DNA from: Mesorhizobium sp. B2-8-5
GTDB taxonomy: Bacteria > Pseudomonadota > Alphaproteobacteria > Rhizobiales > Rhizobiaceae
Assembly: GCF_006440675.2 (NCBI RefSeq)
Contig: NZ_CP083951.1
Location: 5,179,501-5,243,500 of the forward strand
Direction of reading: 5' to 3'
Length of the DNA: 64,000 nucleotides
The notes beneath the pieces are model-generated. The model ran no database searches. It saw only the letters and a program-made list of their open reading frames with translations, and was not told the DNA's origin. Below are positions 25,259 through 33,622 of this stretch, in pieces (position 1 is the first letter of the stretch; every line of letters begins with the position of its first letter). The position numbers and the translations under genes were made by a program.

Positions 25259-26386
25259 ATGAACGACGATATGAACAACAAGACTCGGAAACAGGCCATC
25301 GAATCCCTCGCCGAGCGGACCAAGCGCGGCGAGATCTCGCGCCGGCAATTCGCGCAGCTCGCGGGCCTCGTGCTCGCCGGTACGCCGATGCTTTTGCGCT
25401 CGACCGGTGCTTTCGCCGACACCAAAGGGCTGGTGCTGGTGAACTGGGGCGGCGACGCCATCACGGCTTACGACGCAGCCTATGGCCAGGCCTTCACCAA
25501 GGACACCGGCATCCCGGTCAAGATGGACGGTTCCGGCCCGACCGAGGGCGCGATCGCCGCGCAGTACAAGAGCGGCGCGCCGACCTGGGACCTGGTCGAC
25601 GTCGATCCGTTCTCGGCCATCACGCTCGGCGGCCAGGGCATGCTCGAACCGATCGACTACAAGGTCGTCGACAAGAACAAGATGCGTCCGGGCTTCGGCT
25701 GGGAATATGCCGCTTCGACCTACTTCTTCTCCTATGTGATCGCCTACGACTCGCAGAAGTTCGGCTCCAACGCGCCGACCGGCATGGCCGACTTCTTCGA
25801 CGTAAAGAAGTTCCCTGGCAAGCGCTCGCTCTACAAATGGGGCGTGTCGAGCTGGGAAGCGGCCCTTCTGGCCGACGGCATCGCGCCGGCCTCGCTCTAT
25901 CCGCTCGACCTGAAGCGCGCGCACGACAAGATCGCCGCCTTCAAGGAAAACGTCGTCTCCTACTGGGGCGGCGGTGCCGAAAGCCAGAGCGTTCTGCTCA
26001 ACGGCGAGGCCTCGATGGCGATCGTGTGGTCGACCCGCGCCTCGCTGATCGAGCAGGACTCGGGCGGCCAGATCAAGTTCATCTGGGACCAGGGCCTGAT
26101 CTCGCCCGGCGCGCTCGCGGTGCTGAAGAACAACCCCGGCGGCAAGGACGCTGCGATGAAGTTCATCGCCAGCGCGCAGGATCCGCAAAAGCAGCTCGTC
26201 ATGTTCGACAAGCTCGGCCAAGGCCCGGCGAACCCGGCGGCCGACGCGCTGATCCCGGCCGACAAGAAGCGCATCAACCCTGTCGATCCGGAAAACATGA
26301 AGAAGCAGATCCCGCTCGACATGGAGTGGTACGCCAAGAATTACGGCGCCGCACTCGACGAATACACCAAGATCATCTCGGCCTGA
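25259..26386 (+). CDS. ABC transporter substrate-binding protein (PotD-like), Tat-exported
   Basis: 375 residues. The N-terminus has a twin-arginine signal (EISRRQFAQLAG then a hydrophobic run to about residue 58, STGAFAD), which is unusual for this class but common in rhizobia. The mature protein (LVLVNWGGDAITAYDAAYGQ, FTKDTGIPVKMDG) is of the bacterial extracellular solute-binding family 1/8 fold, most like polyamine and aminated-compound binders. The gene follows the ATPase by 71 bases and precedes the permeases. Confidence 0.92.
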   Translation: MNDDMNNKTRKQAIESLAERTKRGEISRRQFAQLAGLVLAGTPMLLRSTGAFADTKGLVLVNWGGDAITAYDAAYGQAFTKDTGIPVKMDGSGPTEGAIAAQYKSGAPTWDLVDVDPFSAITLGGQGMLEPIDYKVVDKNKMRPGFGWEYAASTYFFSYVIAYDSQKFGSNAPTGMADFFDVKKFPGKRSLYKWGVSSWEAALLADGIAPASLYPLDLKRAHDKIAAFKENVVSYWGGGAESQSVLLNGEASMAIVWSTRASLIEQDSGGQIKFIWDQGLISPGALAVLKNNPGGKDAAMKFIASAQDPQKQLVMFDKLGQGPANPAADALIPADKKRINPVDPENMKKQIPLDMEWYAKNYGAALDEYTKIISA

Positions 26387-26407
26387 CCGGCCGAGATTTT
26401 CCAACCG

Positions 26408-27241
26408 ATGAGAGGCACCCTCTCCGACAGGATGGGCGCGGCGCTGCTGATGGCGCCGCTGCTCCTGTTCCTTATCCTTGCCTATGCCTGGCCGTTCCTC
26501 GGCGTGGTGAAGTGGAGTTTTACGCTTCCAACGCCAGGGCTGGAGCAATACCACGCCCTGCTTACCGATGACCTCGTGCAGTCGGTGTTCATCCGCACGC
26601 TGCGCATCGCGGCGATCGTCACCGTCGTCTCCGTCACCGCCGCCTATGCGATCACCGTTGTCTGGGTGCGCGGCAGCCCGACGCAGCGCGTGCTTGCCGA
26701 ATTCTGCATCCTGGTGCCGTTCTGGATCTCGGTGCTGACGCGCGCCTTCGGCTGGGTGGCGCTGCTCTCCAACCGCGGCCTGATCAACATCTGGCTGCAA
26801 TCGATCGGCTTCATCTCGGAGCCGCTGACCCTGGTGCGCAACGAGTTCGGCGTCATCGTCGGCATGTCGCATTTCCTGATCCCCTTCGCGGTGTTCCCGC
26901 TGGCGTCCGCCATGCGCAGCCTGGACGAACGCGTGCTGCTCGCGGCGCGCGGCCTGGGCTCCAGCCGCATGCGCACTTTCTGGACGGTGTTCGTGCCGAT
27001 GACGCGCTCCGGCATCATCGGCTCGGCGCTGATCACCTTCGTCTTTTCGCTGGGCTTCTTCGTCACGCCGGCAATCCTCGGCGGCGGCCGCAGCGTGATG
27101 ATCGCGGAGCTGATCTATCTGCGCATCTTCCAGAGCCCGGACTGGGGGCTTGGCGCGGCGATCAGCGTCGTTCTGGTGGTGTTCGTCGGCGCGCTGATGG
27201 CGCTTCTGTTCCGCTACGTCAAACCGAAACAACTGGTGTAG
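26408..27241 (+). CDS. ABC transporter permease (PotB-like)
   Basis: 277 residues with six predicted membrane helices. The cytoplasmic EAA loop reads RVLLAARGLGSSRMRTFWTVFVPM, contacting the ATPase. It follows the binding-protein gene by 21 bases and precedes the second permease by 4 bases. Confidence 0.93.
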   Translation: MRGTLSDRMGAALLMAPLLLFLILAYAWPFLGVVKWSFTLPTPGLEQYHALLTDDLVQSVFIRTLRIAAIVTVVSVTAAYAITVVWVRGSPTQRVLAEFCILVPFWISVLTRAFGWVALLSNRGLINIWLQSIGFISEPLTLVRNEFGVIVGMSHFLIPFAVFPLASAMRSLDERVLLAARGLGSSRMRTFWTVFVPMTRSGIIGSALITFVFSLGFFVTPAILGGGRSVMIAELIYLRIFQSPDWGLGAAISVVLVVFVGALMALLFRYVKPKQLV

Positions 27242-27245
27242 CGCG

Positions 27246-28052
27246 ATGCCGACTTATCGCCCCGGCCCCGTCTCGCTCATCCTCGCCGTGCTGGTGGCGC
27301 TGTTCCTGCTGATGCCGCTGCTTGCCGTCATCCCGGTGTCGCTGACGCCGAGCCGCATGCTGACCATGCCGACCGGTGAATTGTCGCTGCGCCATTACCG
27401 CTCGCTGATCGAGGATCCGCGCTGGCTGGAATCGATTCTGCTCTCGCTCAGGATCGGCGTCGTCAGCAGCATCCTTTCCACCGCGCTTGCCCTCACCTTC
27501 AGCCTCGGCGTGTGGATGTTCCAGCCGCGCTTCACCGCCGCCCTCGTCGGCTTCGTGCTGTTGCCCATGGTGGTGCCGCCGGTGGTCTCGGCCGTCACGC
27601 TCTATTTCCTGCTCACCTCGGTCTCCGGCCTCACCTCCTTCTTCGGCTACGATACCTGGCTGGGTGTGGCCATGGCGCATTCGGTGATGACGGTGCCTTT
27701 CGCCACGGTGCTGATCCTGGTGTCGCTCAGCCAGCTCGACCGCCGTATCGATCTTGCCGCACGCGGCCTTGGCGCCAGCGTTTGGGAACGCGCGACGCGC
27801 GTCATCATGCCCAACATCAAGTTCGGCATCGTCACCGCGGCGCTGCTGTCCTTCGTGCTCTCCTGGGAGGAGATCGGCGTGACGCTGTTCATCACCTCGG
27901 TGAACGCCATCACCCTGCCGCGGCTGATGTGGATGGGCCTGCGCGACAACATCGATCCGGCGATCGCGGCACTTTCGGTGATCCTGATCATCATCACCGT
28001 GCTGGTGCTCGCCGTGCGGAGTGTGGCGGTGAAGATGCGCGGCGGACAGTAG
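27246..28052 (+). CDS. ABC transporter permease (PotC-like)
   Basis: 268 residues with six membrane helices and an EAA loop (DRRIDLAARGLGASVWERATRVIMP). Last intact gene of the operon. Its 3' part (from about residue 193) is repeated at 29889-30128 on the far side of an inserted gene: a central block of about 160 bases is nearly identical between the copies while both ends diverge. Either copy could be the original 3' end. Confidence 0.93.
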   Translation: MPTYRPGPVSLILAVLVALFLLMPLLAVIPVSLTPSRMLTMPTGELSLRHYRSLIEDPRWLESILLSLRIGVVSSILSTALALTFSLGVWMFQPRFTAALVGFVLLPMVVPPVVSAVTLYFLLTSVSGLTSFFGYDTWLGVAMAHSVMTVPFATVLILVSLSQLDRRIDLAARGLGASVWERATRVIMPNIKFGIVTAALLSFVLSWEEIGVTLFITSVNAITLPRLMWMGLRDNIDPAIAALSVILIIITVLVLAVRSVAVKMRGGQ

Positions 28053-28060
28053 GCGAGCCT

Positions 28061-28138
28061 TCACGCCGCAAAAAATTTCGCTAGCGCCGCTGCTGTGCCT
28101 TCAGCATGCTCCTCCGGAAAGAAATGCCCGCCCTTGAC
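28061..28138 (-). pseudogene. 3' stub of an alpha/beta-hydrolase (haloacid/fluoroacetate dehalogenase-like) gene
   Basis: On the reverse strand the frame reads VKGGHFFPEEHAEGTAAALA then KFFAA and a TGA at 28061-28063. GGHFFPEEHPE..AAAL is the C-terminus, with the catalytic His, of dehalogenase-type alpha/beta hydrolases. Directly upstream the frame is closed by TAG and nothing else of the gene remains within the window. A hydrolase gene convergent with the permease was probably cut here when the neighbouring segment arrived. Confidence 0.55.
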
Positions 28139-28340
28139 CTAACCGCCTGCGATGCCGTCAGCCTATCGCTGCCAGGCGACCGGCTGAATTCCCACGCCGG
28201 CCGCTACGCTATGGTTCCTTGCTCATACCACCGTTCTCCACCCTCAAGCCCTTTGTCCACAATCGTTCTTCACCGCCTCCACAACAGACCTTGATCTCCG
28301 TGCACTTAACTCTCCATCTTGATTTCATCACGGAAAGAGT

Positions 28341-29867
28341 TTGGACCCACAGATGGCTGTCTTGACCGATGTTCAGCAAATGGAAGTGGACCTGCGGCAC
28401 CGCAGCGAAACGCTAAATGTTGAATTTAAAGCTTGGATGGATATCTCGAAGTCGAACAAGGAAGGCCAGGCGAAGATTGCCCGGCACATCGCTGCGATTG
28501 CCAATCACGGCGGCGGTCGTGTTTATTTTGGGGTTGATAACGACGGCAATCCGGAGGCGCGGTCTGAGGCCTTTCCCCTCGAACACTTCCGTTCAGACGC
28601 GATCCATAACCTCTTGAAAACCCGCCTGGAACCTACCTTGCAGTGCGAGGTTCGCTTTACCGAGTTTACCAACGGGGTCACTTATCCGGTCGTTCATATC
28701 CCGTCCCACGGCACCACACCAATTGGAGCCAAAGACGAAAGCAGCTTCATGCATATCTACGTGCGGAGCGTCGGTCCAGAATCAGTGAAAATATCGAGAT
28801 ATCAGCAGTGGGACACAATCTTAAAGCGGTGCATGCGGTTCCGGGATGTCGAAGCCGTTCAAACGCGTGAAGAGGATGAACTCACGCGCACTCAGGCAAT
28901 GACAAAGGCCATCACGGAATCTGTGACCGCTTCCGTTCTGAAAATCCTTGTAGAAAACATGAGTGCGGCACCTGCCACTGGACCGGGCGTTGATTGGACA
29001 ACAATCGATGCACTCACGGAAAGTGCGCGCTGGGAGTTTATCGCGCAAATCAATGCTCTCGACTTTGGGACCACTGAAACTGATCAGCAAGTGCGAGAGA
29101 TTGCTGGCAAACACGTCGTGTCAAGCTACGCGCTCTTGGATTCAGCAAACAACTTCCTCACCCTTGAGCGTCCACATAAGCTACTCAAAACTGCCAGTGA
29201 AGAAATGAACTACGTTGCGTCGTTTGGATGGCACGACTTCATTGTGTTGACCAATTCTGACGTGTCACCTCGTACTCGGCTGTGGAACATCGACGGTAAG
29301 GATGTCACCGGAGTCGAGGGTATCCGGGTTGACGGCAGATCGGTCTATTTTGGTGAGTACGACTATTGGCGGGCTTATGGGAACTCTGTCTTCGTCACGA
29401 CCAAGAGCTACCGAGAGGATTATCATCGCCTGAAGGGTCGCGTTGATCATCCGTTCCTCACGTCGGTGAACATATTCATCAGGATGCACAGCCTGCTTGC
29501 TCACGCCGCGATTACGACGGCCAATGCGCCAGATGCCGAAAAAATTGCGCTGTTCACCGATCATCGAGGAATGAAGGACCGTATCCTTGGGAGAGGTATG
29601 GACTACGGCATGCGTGTACATACGCGTCTCAAAGCGGTCGAAGATAGATATTTTACTCAGCTGGTAGTCGGTCGAGCCGAGTTGTTGGAGGATTATTTCG
29701 GCACGTTGAAGCGTCTCTGCGTGCCGATCCTGGAAGTTTGGGGCGGGTCCAATTTTGATCCCGAAGAATGGTTCACAAGGGAGAATGTCGGACAGATCAT
29801 CTCAGAACTGAGGAAAGAAGGAAGCACCGTCCGGCTATTGGACAAAGAGTTGCAGCAATCCGCCTAA
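28341..29867 (+). CDS. AlbA_2 (Schlafen-type) domain protein, probably acquired
   Basis: 508 residues from the TTG at 28341 (GGAAAGAG upstream; ATG at 28353 is an alternative). Residues about 20-160 fit AlbA_2/Schlafen (PF04326): ETLNVEFKAWMDI with Glu28/Lys30, IAAIANHGGGRVYFGVDNDG and a final IYVRSVGPES. No AAA ATPase or helicase part follows; the remaining 330 residues match nothing I recognise. Base composition is clearly more AT-rich and codon use more relaxed than in all flanking genes. It sits between two rearranged gene ends. AlbA_2 proteins occur as regulators, and Schlafen-type domains also occur in anti-phage and RNA-cleaving proteins; which applies here is open. Confidence 0.8.
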   Translation: MDPQMAVLTDVQQMEVDLRHRSETLNVEFKAWMDISKSNKEGQAKIARHIAAIANHGGGRVYFGVDNDGNPEARSEAFPLEHFRSDAIHNLLKTRLEPTLQCEVRFTEFTNGVTYPVVHIPSHGTTPIGAKDESSFMHIYVRSVGPESVKISRYQQWDTILKRCMRFRDVEAVQTREEDELTRTQAMTKAITESVTASVLKILVENMSAAPATGPGVDWTTIDALTESARWEFIAQINALDFGTTETDQQVREIAGKHVVSSYALLDSANNFLTLERPHKLLKTASEEMNYVASFGWHDFIVLTNSDVSPRTRLWNIDGKDVTGVEGIRVDGRSVYFGEYDYWRAYGNSVFVTTKSYREDYHRLKGRVDHPFLTSVNIFIRMHSLLAHAAITTANAPDAEKIALFTDHRGMKDRILGRGMDYGMRVHTRLKAVEDRYFTQLVVGRAELLEDYFGTLKRLCVPILEVWGGSNFDPEEWFTRENVGQIISELRKEGSTVRLLDKELQQSA

Positions 29868-29888
29868 TTCCAGATTGATTGAGGTTGC

Positions 29889-30128
29889 TTCGGACGGATC
29901 GGCATCATCACCTCGGCCCTTTTGTCCCTCGTGCTCTCCTTGGGAGAGATCGGCGTGACTTTGTTCATCACCTCGGTGAACGCCATCACCCTGCCGCGGC
30001 TAATGTGGATGGGCCTGCGCGACAACATCGATCCGGCGATCGCGGCACCTTCGGTGATCCTGATCATCGTCACCGTGCTGGTGCTCGCCGTGCGCAGCGT
30101 CGTCACAAGGCAGCGCGCCGTGCGCTGA
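29889..30128 (+). pseudogene. Detached 3' fragment of an ABC permease gene
   Basis: The frame reads FGRIGIITSALLSLVLS.., aligns with residues about 194-268 of the permease encoded at 27246-28052, and ends at TGA 30126-30128. The stretch FITSVNAITLPRLMWMGLRD is identical in both. Upstream the frame is stopped at 29880-29882 and the first 190 codons are missing. DNA identity is highest in a block of about 160 bases (only three or so differences); the outermost parts differ much more. It marks the right edge of the segment holding the AlbA_2 gene. Confidence 0.85.
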
Positions 30129-30137
30129 AACGGCCGA

Positions 30138-30926
30138 TCAGACAAACCTGACCGAGACGCGGCCGAACCTGCCCAAATCGCCGGTGACTTCATCGCCGGG
30201 CTCGACTTCTATCGGCTTGACGCAGGTGCCGGTTATCACCACCTGCCCAGGCTGTAGCGCGATGCCGAGGCCCGACAATTCGTTGACGATCCATTGAAGG
30301 GCAATCCGGGGGTCACCCAGCACGGCCGCCCCCGATCCGTCATGGCGCGACTTCCCGGCGACGAACCCGACCACCGGGTGCTTCGCCAGATCCACGTCGC
30401 GCCAATCGTCTTCCACGGCCTCGCCGATGACGAACAGATTGGCGCAGGCGTTGTCCGCGATGAGCTGCGCCGCGCCGACCGCGCAGAAATCGTCGTATCG
30501 CGAGTCCGGTATCTCGATCGCCGGGTGCAATGCCGCCACCGCATCCATCACTTCGGCGATCTCATAGGGCTCCGCGCGCGGCTGCAGCTCGCGGCCGAAG
30601 CGAAAGGCGAATTCGATCTCGGCCACGCGCATCCTGCTCGTCGCCAGCGAAACGGCTCCGCCGACATCGACCGCCTTCTCCGCCAGCAGGCGCCCGGCCA
30701 TCGGACCGTCGACGTTGATATGCCTTTGACCGGCAAGGCTGGTTGCGGCGATCTTCCAACCGAAAAGCGGAGCCGCGGAGCGATCCATCACATGCGACTG
30801 GACGGCATATCCTTCGGAGCGCGTTTGCGGCCGCACCGTCTCGGGTATCGCATCGAGACGGGTGCCATTGTCCCAGTGGGCCACCAACAGGCGCGAAGCG
30901 GCCTTGGCTTTTTGCGTATCAAACAT
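30138..30926 (-). CDS. 2-keto-4-pentenoate hydratase / fumarylacetoacetate hydrolase family protein (MhpD-like)
   Basis: 262 residues from the ATG at 30926; a GTG at 30935 in frame is an alternative, and neither has a strong ribosome site. GWKIAATSLAGQRHINVDGP and AEIEFAFRFGREL with metal-site Glu residues, IEIPDSRYDDF, and the end GQVVITGTCVKPIEVEPGD fit the MhpD/HpaH hydratase group, which adds water to 2-hydroxypentadienoates in aromatic breakdown. No aromatic pathway genes are near. Its 3' end faces the permease fragment, 9 bases away. Confidence 0.85.
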   Translation of the reverse strand: MFDTQKAKAASRLLVAHWDNGTRLDAIPETVRPQTRSEGYAVQSHVMDRSAAPLFGWKIAATSLAGQRHINVDGPMAGRLLAEKAVDVGGAVSLATSRMRVAEIEFAFRFGRELQPRAEPYEIAEVMDAVAALHPAIEIPDSRYDDFCAVGAAQLIADNACANLFVIGEAVEDDWRDVDLAKHPVVGFVAGKSRHDGSGAAVLGDPRIALQWIVNELSGLGIALQPGQVVITGTCVKPIEVEPGDEVTGDLGRFGRVSVRFV

Positions 30927-30935
30927 CGACAGCAC

Positions 30936-31386
30936 CGAAGATCAAAAAACGCTACGCTGCCCGGCGCTTCGCGGATCAGGAGCCCCGGCTGGGACCATTG
31001 CGCAATATGAACCAGGCGAGACGATAGGCGACGGGGTATCGAGAGTCCACATTGCCAGTCAGGAGCTTCCCGACGACACCAAGCCGGTGATCGCTCCTGG
31101 TGAGCGCGGCAAGGCACGGGACCGCAAACGAAAGAGGCCCGCCGGGAGCGGCGAGCCTCTTACGGAGCCGAAGTGGAAGCTCGGCACCGTCATGATCCGG
31201 GGGTGTGGATCGACTCGAAATTTAGCCAACAGCGCCCGACCCGGCGACTTACAAATCTGTAATCTTCGGCCCGGCAGGATCAGGCGACACCAACAAAAAG
31301 AGGCACGTTATCATAGTCTTGCGAGCGTCCGCGATCGCGCCGTCACGGCGCCTTCAATCAAAAGTGATGGAGCGGAAACCAGCTGA
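30936..31386. other. Intergenic stretch with small inverted repeats
   Basis: No gene is evident in 450 bases. It contains the terminator-like hairpin at 31132-31161 and a TTACA-N4-TGTAA inverted repeat at 31249-31262 that could bind a dimeric regulator. Confidence 0.5.
31132..31161 (-). terminator. Probable intrinsic terminator, reverse strand
   Basis: AAGAGGC..GCCG-ggag-CGGC..GCCTCTT forms a strong stem; read on the reverse strand it is followed by a T-rich run (TTTCGTTT). It lies about 225 bases past the cytochrome b561 stop and would end that transcript. Confidence 0.55.
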
Positions 31387-31929
31387 CTACCGATTCCGCG
31401 GCAACATTCTGGTCAGCACCGTGTCTCGGCGAATGAAGTGGTGATAAAGCGCAGCCATGGCGTGCAAGCCGGCCATGATCAATATGCCGTTCGCGCAGAG
31501 CGAATGAAGCTCGCGAATAGTGCGTGCGGTCACCCTGTCCGGGGCGAAGGGTGCGGGAATCGTAAGCAGGCCGAAGAAGCTCAACGTGTCGCCCCGGAAC
31601 CAGGTCAACAGGATCCCGAGGACGGGGATGGCGATGAGCAGGGCATAGAGAATGAAATGCCCGATCTTCGCCGCTGCCTGCTCGGCAGCGGGCATTTCCG
31701 ACGGAAGGCCAGGCGCGCGCCTAAGGCCGCGCAGCACCATTCGCCAGAACACGAGCGCGGCCAGGAGAAGACCAAACGAAATGTGCAACCGCCAGAAGAA
31801 TGCGACCGCAGGATCCCCGCGGGAATAAAAAGCGTCACCATAGGTCAGGGCGTAGAGCAGGACGACGAGCGCGAATAGTGTCCAGTGAAGGAACTTCTGA
31901 GTGGACGTGTAGGTCATGGCGAGGGCCAT
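31387..31929 (-). CDS. Cytochrome b561 family protein (CybB-like)
   Basis: 180 residues from the ATG at 31929 (GGAG upstream). Four membrane helices with heme-ligand histidines at expected places: KFLHW near the N-terminus, RLHISFG, KIGHFIL and ELHSLCANG/AGLHAM. This family carries electrons from the quinone pool in the inner membrane. No partner periplasmic protein (such as YceI) is next to it. Confidence 0.9.
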   Translation of the reverse strand: MALAMTYTSTQKFLHWTLFALVVLLYALTYGDAFYSRGDPAVAFFWRLHISFGLLLAALVFWRMVLRGLRRAPGLPSEMPAAEQAAAKIGHFILYALLIAIPVLGILLTWFRGDTLSFFGLLTIPAPFAPDRVTARTIRELHSLCANGILIMAGLHAMAALYHHFIRRDTVLTRMLPRNR

Positions 31930-32138
31930 TCCGAAGGGCTCCTTTTGACAGGTCTTCCCGTTTCGGACGCTTTCCCGGCAGACTTGTGGCCGCTAAATTA
32001 AGAATTCGTAAGACTACAACAAACCGGCAAAACGCAAACCAGCGCTTTGCCTGTCGCATTGCCGTCTATTCTCGTCCACGCCATCGAGGCGCCGCACCGG
32101 ACGAAGGCCCCCCGGCCTCGTCCGTGCGTGCAGGCAGT

Positions 32139-32498
32139 TCAGGCGGCCTGCGGCCGCCGCATCCTCTCGACAAAGGCCTGCCTTGCCGGTCCGGCAAGCG
32201 GCTTGTCCATGGCCAGCAGGCCATCGAGCAGCGCCAGGAGTTCGCGCGCTGCCGAAGACTTGCAGGAGTAATAGACCATCTGACGATCGCGGCGGGTTTC
32301 GACCAGGCCAAACCTGCGCAGTTTGGCCAGGTGTTGCGACAGCGCCGATTGGCTGAGTTCGACCTTGTCAGCGAGCACGCCGACAGAGAGTTCGCCCTCG
32401 GCCAGGTAGTTCATGATGAGCAGACGCTTCTCGTTGCCCATCACCGCGAGAAAGGCTGCCGCACTTTCTGCGTTGGCGGTAAGTTTCTTGGTGACCAT
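32139..32498 (-). CDS. ArsR family transcriptional regulator, NolR-like
   Basis: 119 residues from the ATG at 32498 (GGGGAAA upstream). Winged-helix core VMGNEKRLLIMNYLAEGELSV, then DKVELSQSALSQHLAKLRRFGLVETRRDRQMVYY, is strikingly similar to rhizobial NolR, which represses nodulation and other genes in Sinorhizobium. The metal-binding ELCVCDL motif of true ArsR metal sensors is absent (GELSVGVLAD instead), so it is unlikely to sense arsenite. Calling it NolR itself would need an orthology test. Confidence 0.85.
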   Translation of the reverse strand: MVTKKLTANAESAAAFLAVMGNEKRLLIMNYLAEGELSVGVLADKVELSQSALSQHLAKLRRFGLVETRRDRQMVYYSCKSSAARELLALLDGLLAMDKPLAGPARQAFVERMRRPQAA

Positions 32499-32927
32499 CG
32501 ATTTCCCCGTGGTTCATGCTCTTCCGAAGGCCATGGGGGCGATGGCTTCAGAGTTCCAGAGCGTTGGTGAGCATGCCCCGATTTGGACACGGGACCTGCC
32601 CTGCTTCTTTTCAACCAGAACCCCTTCGTAACCCGGTTGCCACCACGTCGGGGTTGTTGGTCTCGGACAGAACGCGCGGTGCTTTTCTGGGCGCAAGTCA
32701 ATGCAGACTCGGAAAAATTCCACGCTGCTAATGCGTATCAGCGAAGCGCTCATTCGGCAAGAATATAACGAGGCCGGCAAAGCAATGGCCAACCGCGGGC
32801 ATGCAAGCACCGCAGCCGGCGTAACCGGTCGAAGAGACCTCGGCCACGATGTTGCCGCGACTCACTCCCAATCTCGAAGCGTGCTAATATTAGCCGGGCA
32901 AAGGGGACCGGGCTGTAGGAGGAAGCC
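32499..32927. other. Intergenic stretch
   Basis: About 430 bases without a convincing gene on either strand; the open frames are short, compositionally odd and lack ribosome sites. No clear repeats or hairpins were seen. Confidence 0.45.
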
Positions 32928-33122
32928 ATGTCCGTCGTACGCAACACATTCACCCCCGACGAGACGGCCATGCTCGGCCGTGTCTACGAAAACGGCAATG
33001 TCGAGGGCGAGACCGCCGAGCAGAAGGAGGCGCGCGCCTCGCGCATCCTCGCCAATTACATGGCGGGCATCACCGACGAGGCGGAACTGATGGAGCTTTC
33101 GCGAAGGCCGCTTGGACGGTGA
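32928..33122 (+). CDS. Small conserved-type hypothetical protein
   Basis: 64 residues with a strong ribosome site (GGAGGA, 6-7 bases upstream). Acidic, probably helical (TPDETAMLGRVYENGNVEGE.. ASRILANYMAGITDEAEL). No export signal or named domain. Short proteins of this kind are conserved in rhizobia. The next gene is a DUF982 member on the same strand, 106 bases on. Confidence 0.65.
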   Translation: MSVVRNTFTPDETAMLGRVYENGNVEGETAEQKEARASRILANYMAGITDEAELMELSRRPLGR

Positions 33123-33228
33123 GCAGCGCGTGCCGCATCGGTGAGACGGCTTCACGTTAAGTTGACGTTTCGCGGAGCAACTCTACGGTAAAATATATCG
33201 TTCTCCGACATTTTTCGGGAGGTTGGCG

Positions 33229-33474
33229 ATGATCCAAGGATGGTTTTCGAGGCCGGTCGAAGTCGCCGTCGGCGTTTCCGGCTCGATCCGCCACATATCC
33301 AACGCCGAGCAGGCTGTCGAACTGCTGACCGGCCAATGGCGCGATGCCGGCAGCGCGCCGCACGGCGCGGCGCTGCGCGAGTGCCGCCGGGCGATCCGCG
33401 GCGACGTCGCGGCGGACAATGCCAGGGAGGCCTTTGTTGTCGCCGCGCGCGAGGCGCATGTGCTGGTGGAATAG
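33229..33474 (+). CDS. DUF982 domain protein
   Basis: 81 residues from the ATG at 33229 with GGGAGG 6 bases upstream. The pattern VSGSIRHISNAEQAVELLTGQW..GAALRECRRAIRGD matches DUF982 (PF06169), a short rhizobial family often present in many copies and of unknown function. A second member lies at 34068. The upstream spacer is AT-rich for this genome (AAAATATATCG). Confidence 0.82.
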   Translation: MIQGWFSRPVEVAVGVSGSIRHISNAEQAVELLTGQWRDAGSAPHGAALRECRRAIRGDVAADNAREAFVVAAREAHVLVE

Positions 33475-33500
33475 AGCGGATCGGCGTTCCACAAGCCGGC

Positions 33501-33605
33501 CTATCGATAGTAAAGCCACAAGAGCACCAGCACCGCGAACACCGCCGGAGAAAGCAGGATTCCGGCCCGAAAGATGCACATGGCCAACTGAAGCGGAGTG
33601 AACAT
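33501..33605 (-). CDS. Candidate 34-residue membrane protein
   Basis: ATG at 33605 opens a 34-codon frame ending TAG 33501-33503: MFTPLQLAMCIFRAGILLSP then AVFAVLVLLWLYYR. One or two hydrophobic stretches. It starts 18 bases after the stop of another tiny membrane-protein candidate on the same strand (33623-33787). No strong ribosome site. Confidence 0.35.
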   Translation of the reverse strand: MFTPLQLAMCIFRAGILLSPAVFAVLVLLWLYYR

Positions 33606-33622
33606 GCCTGGCGGCGTCGGGC

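Noticed and set aside
25235..27232. A 665-codon reverse-strand open frame opposite the transporter genes
   Set aside because: Arg/His/Asp-rich shadow of two well-supported genes on the forward strand.
30862..31386. Forward 174-codon frame
   Set aside because: It spans a terminator hairpin and overlaps the start of the hydratase gene; composition is non-coding.
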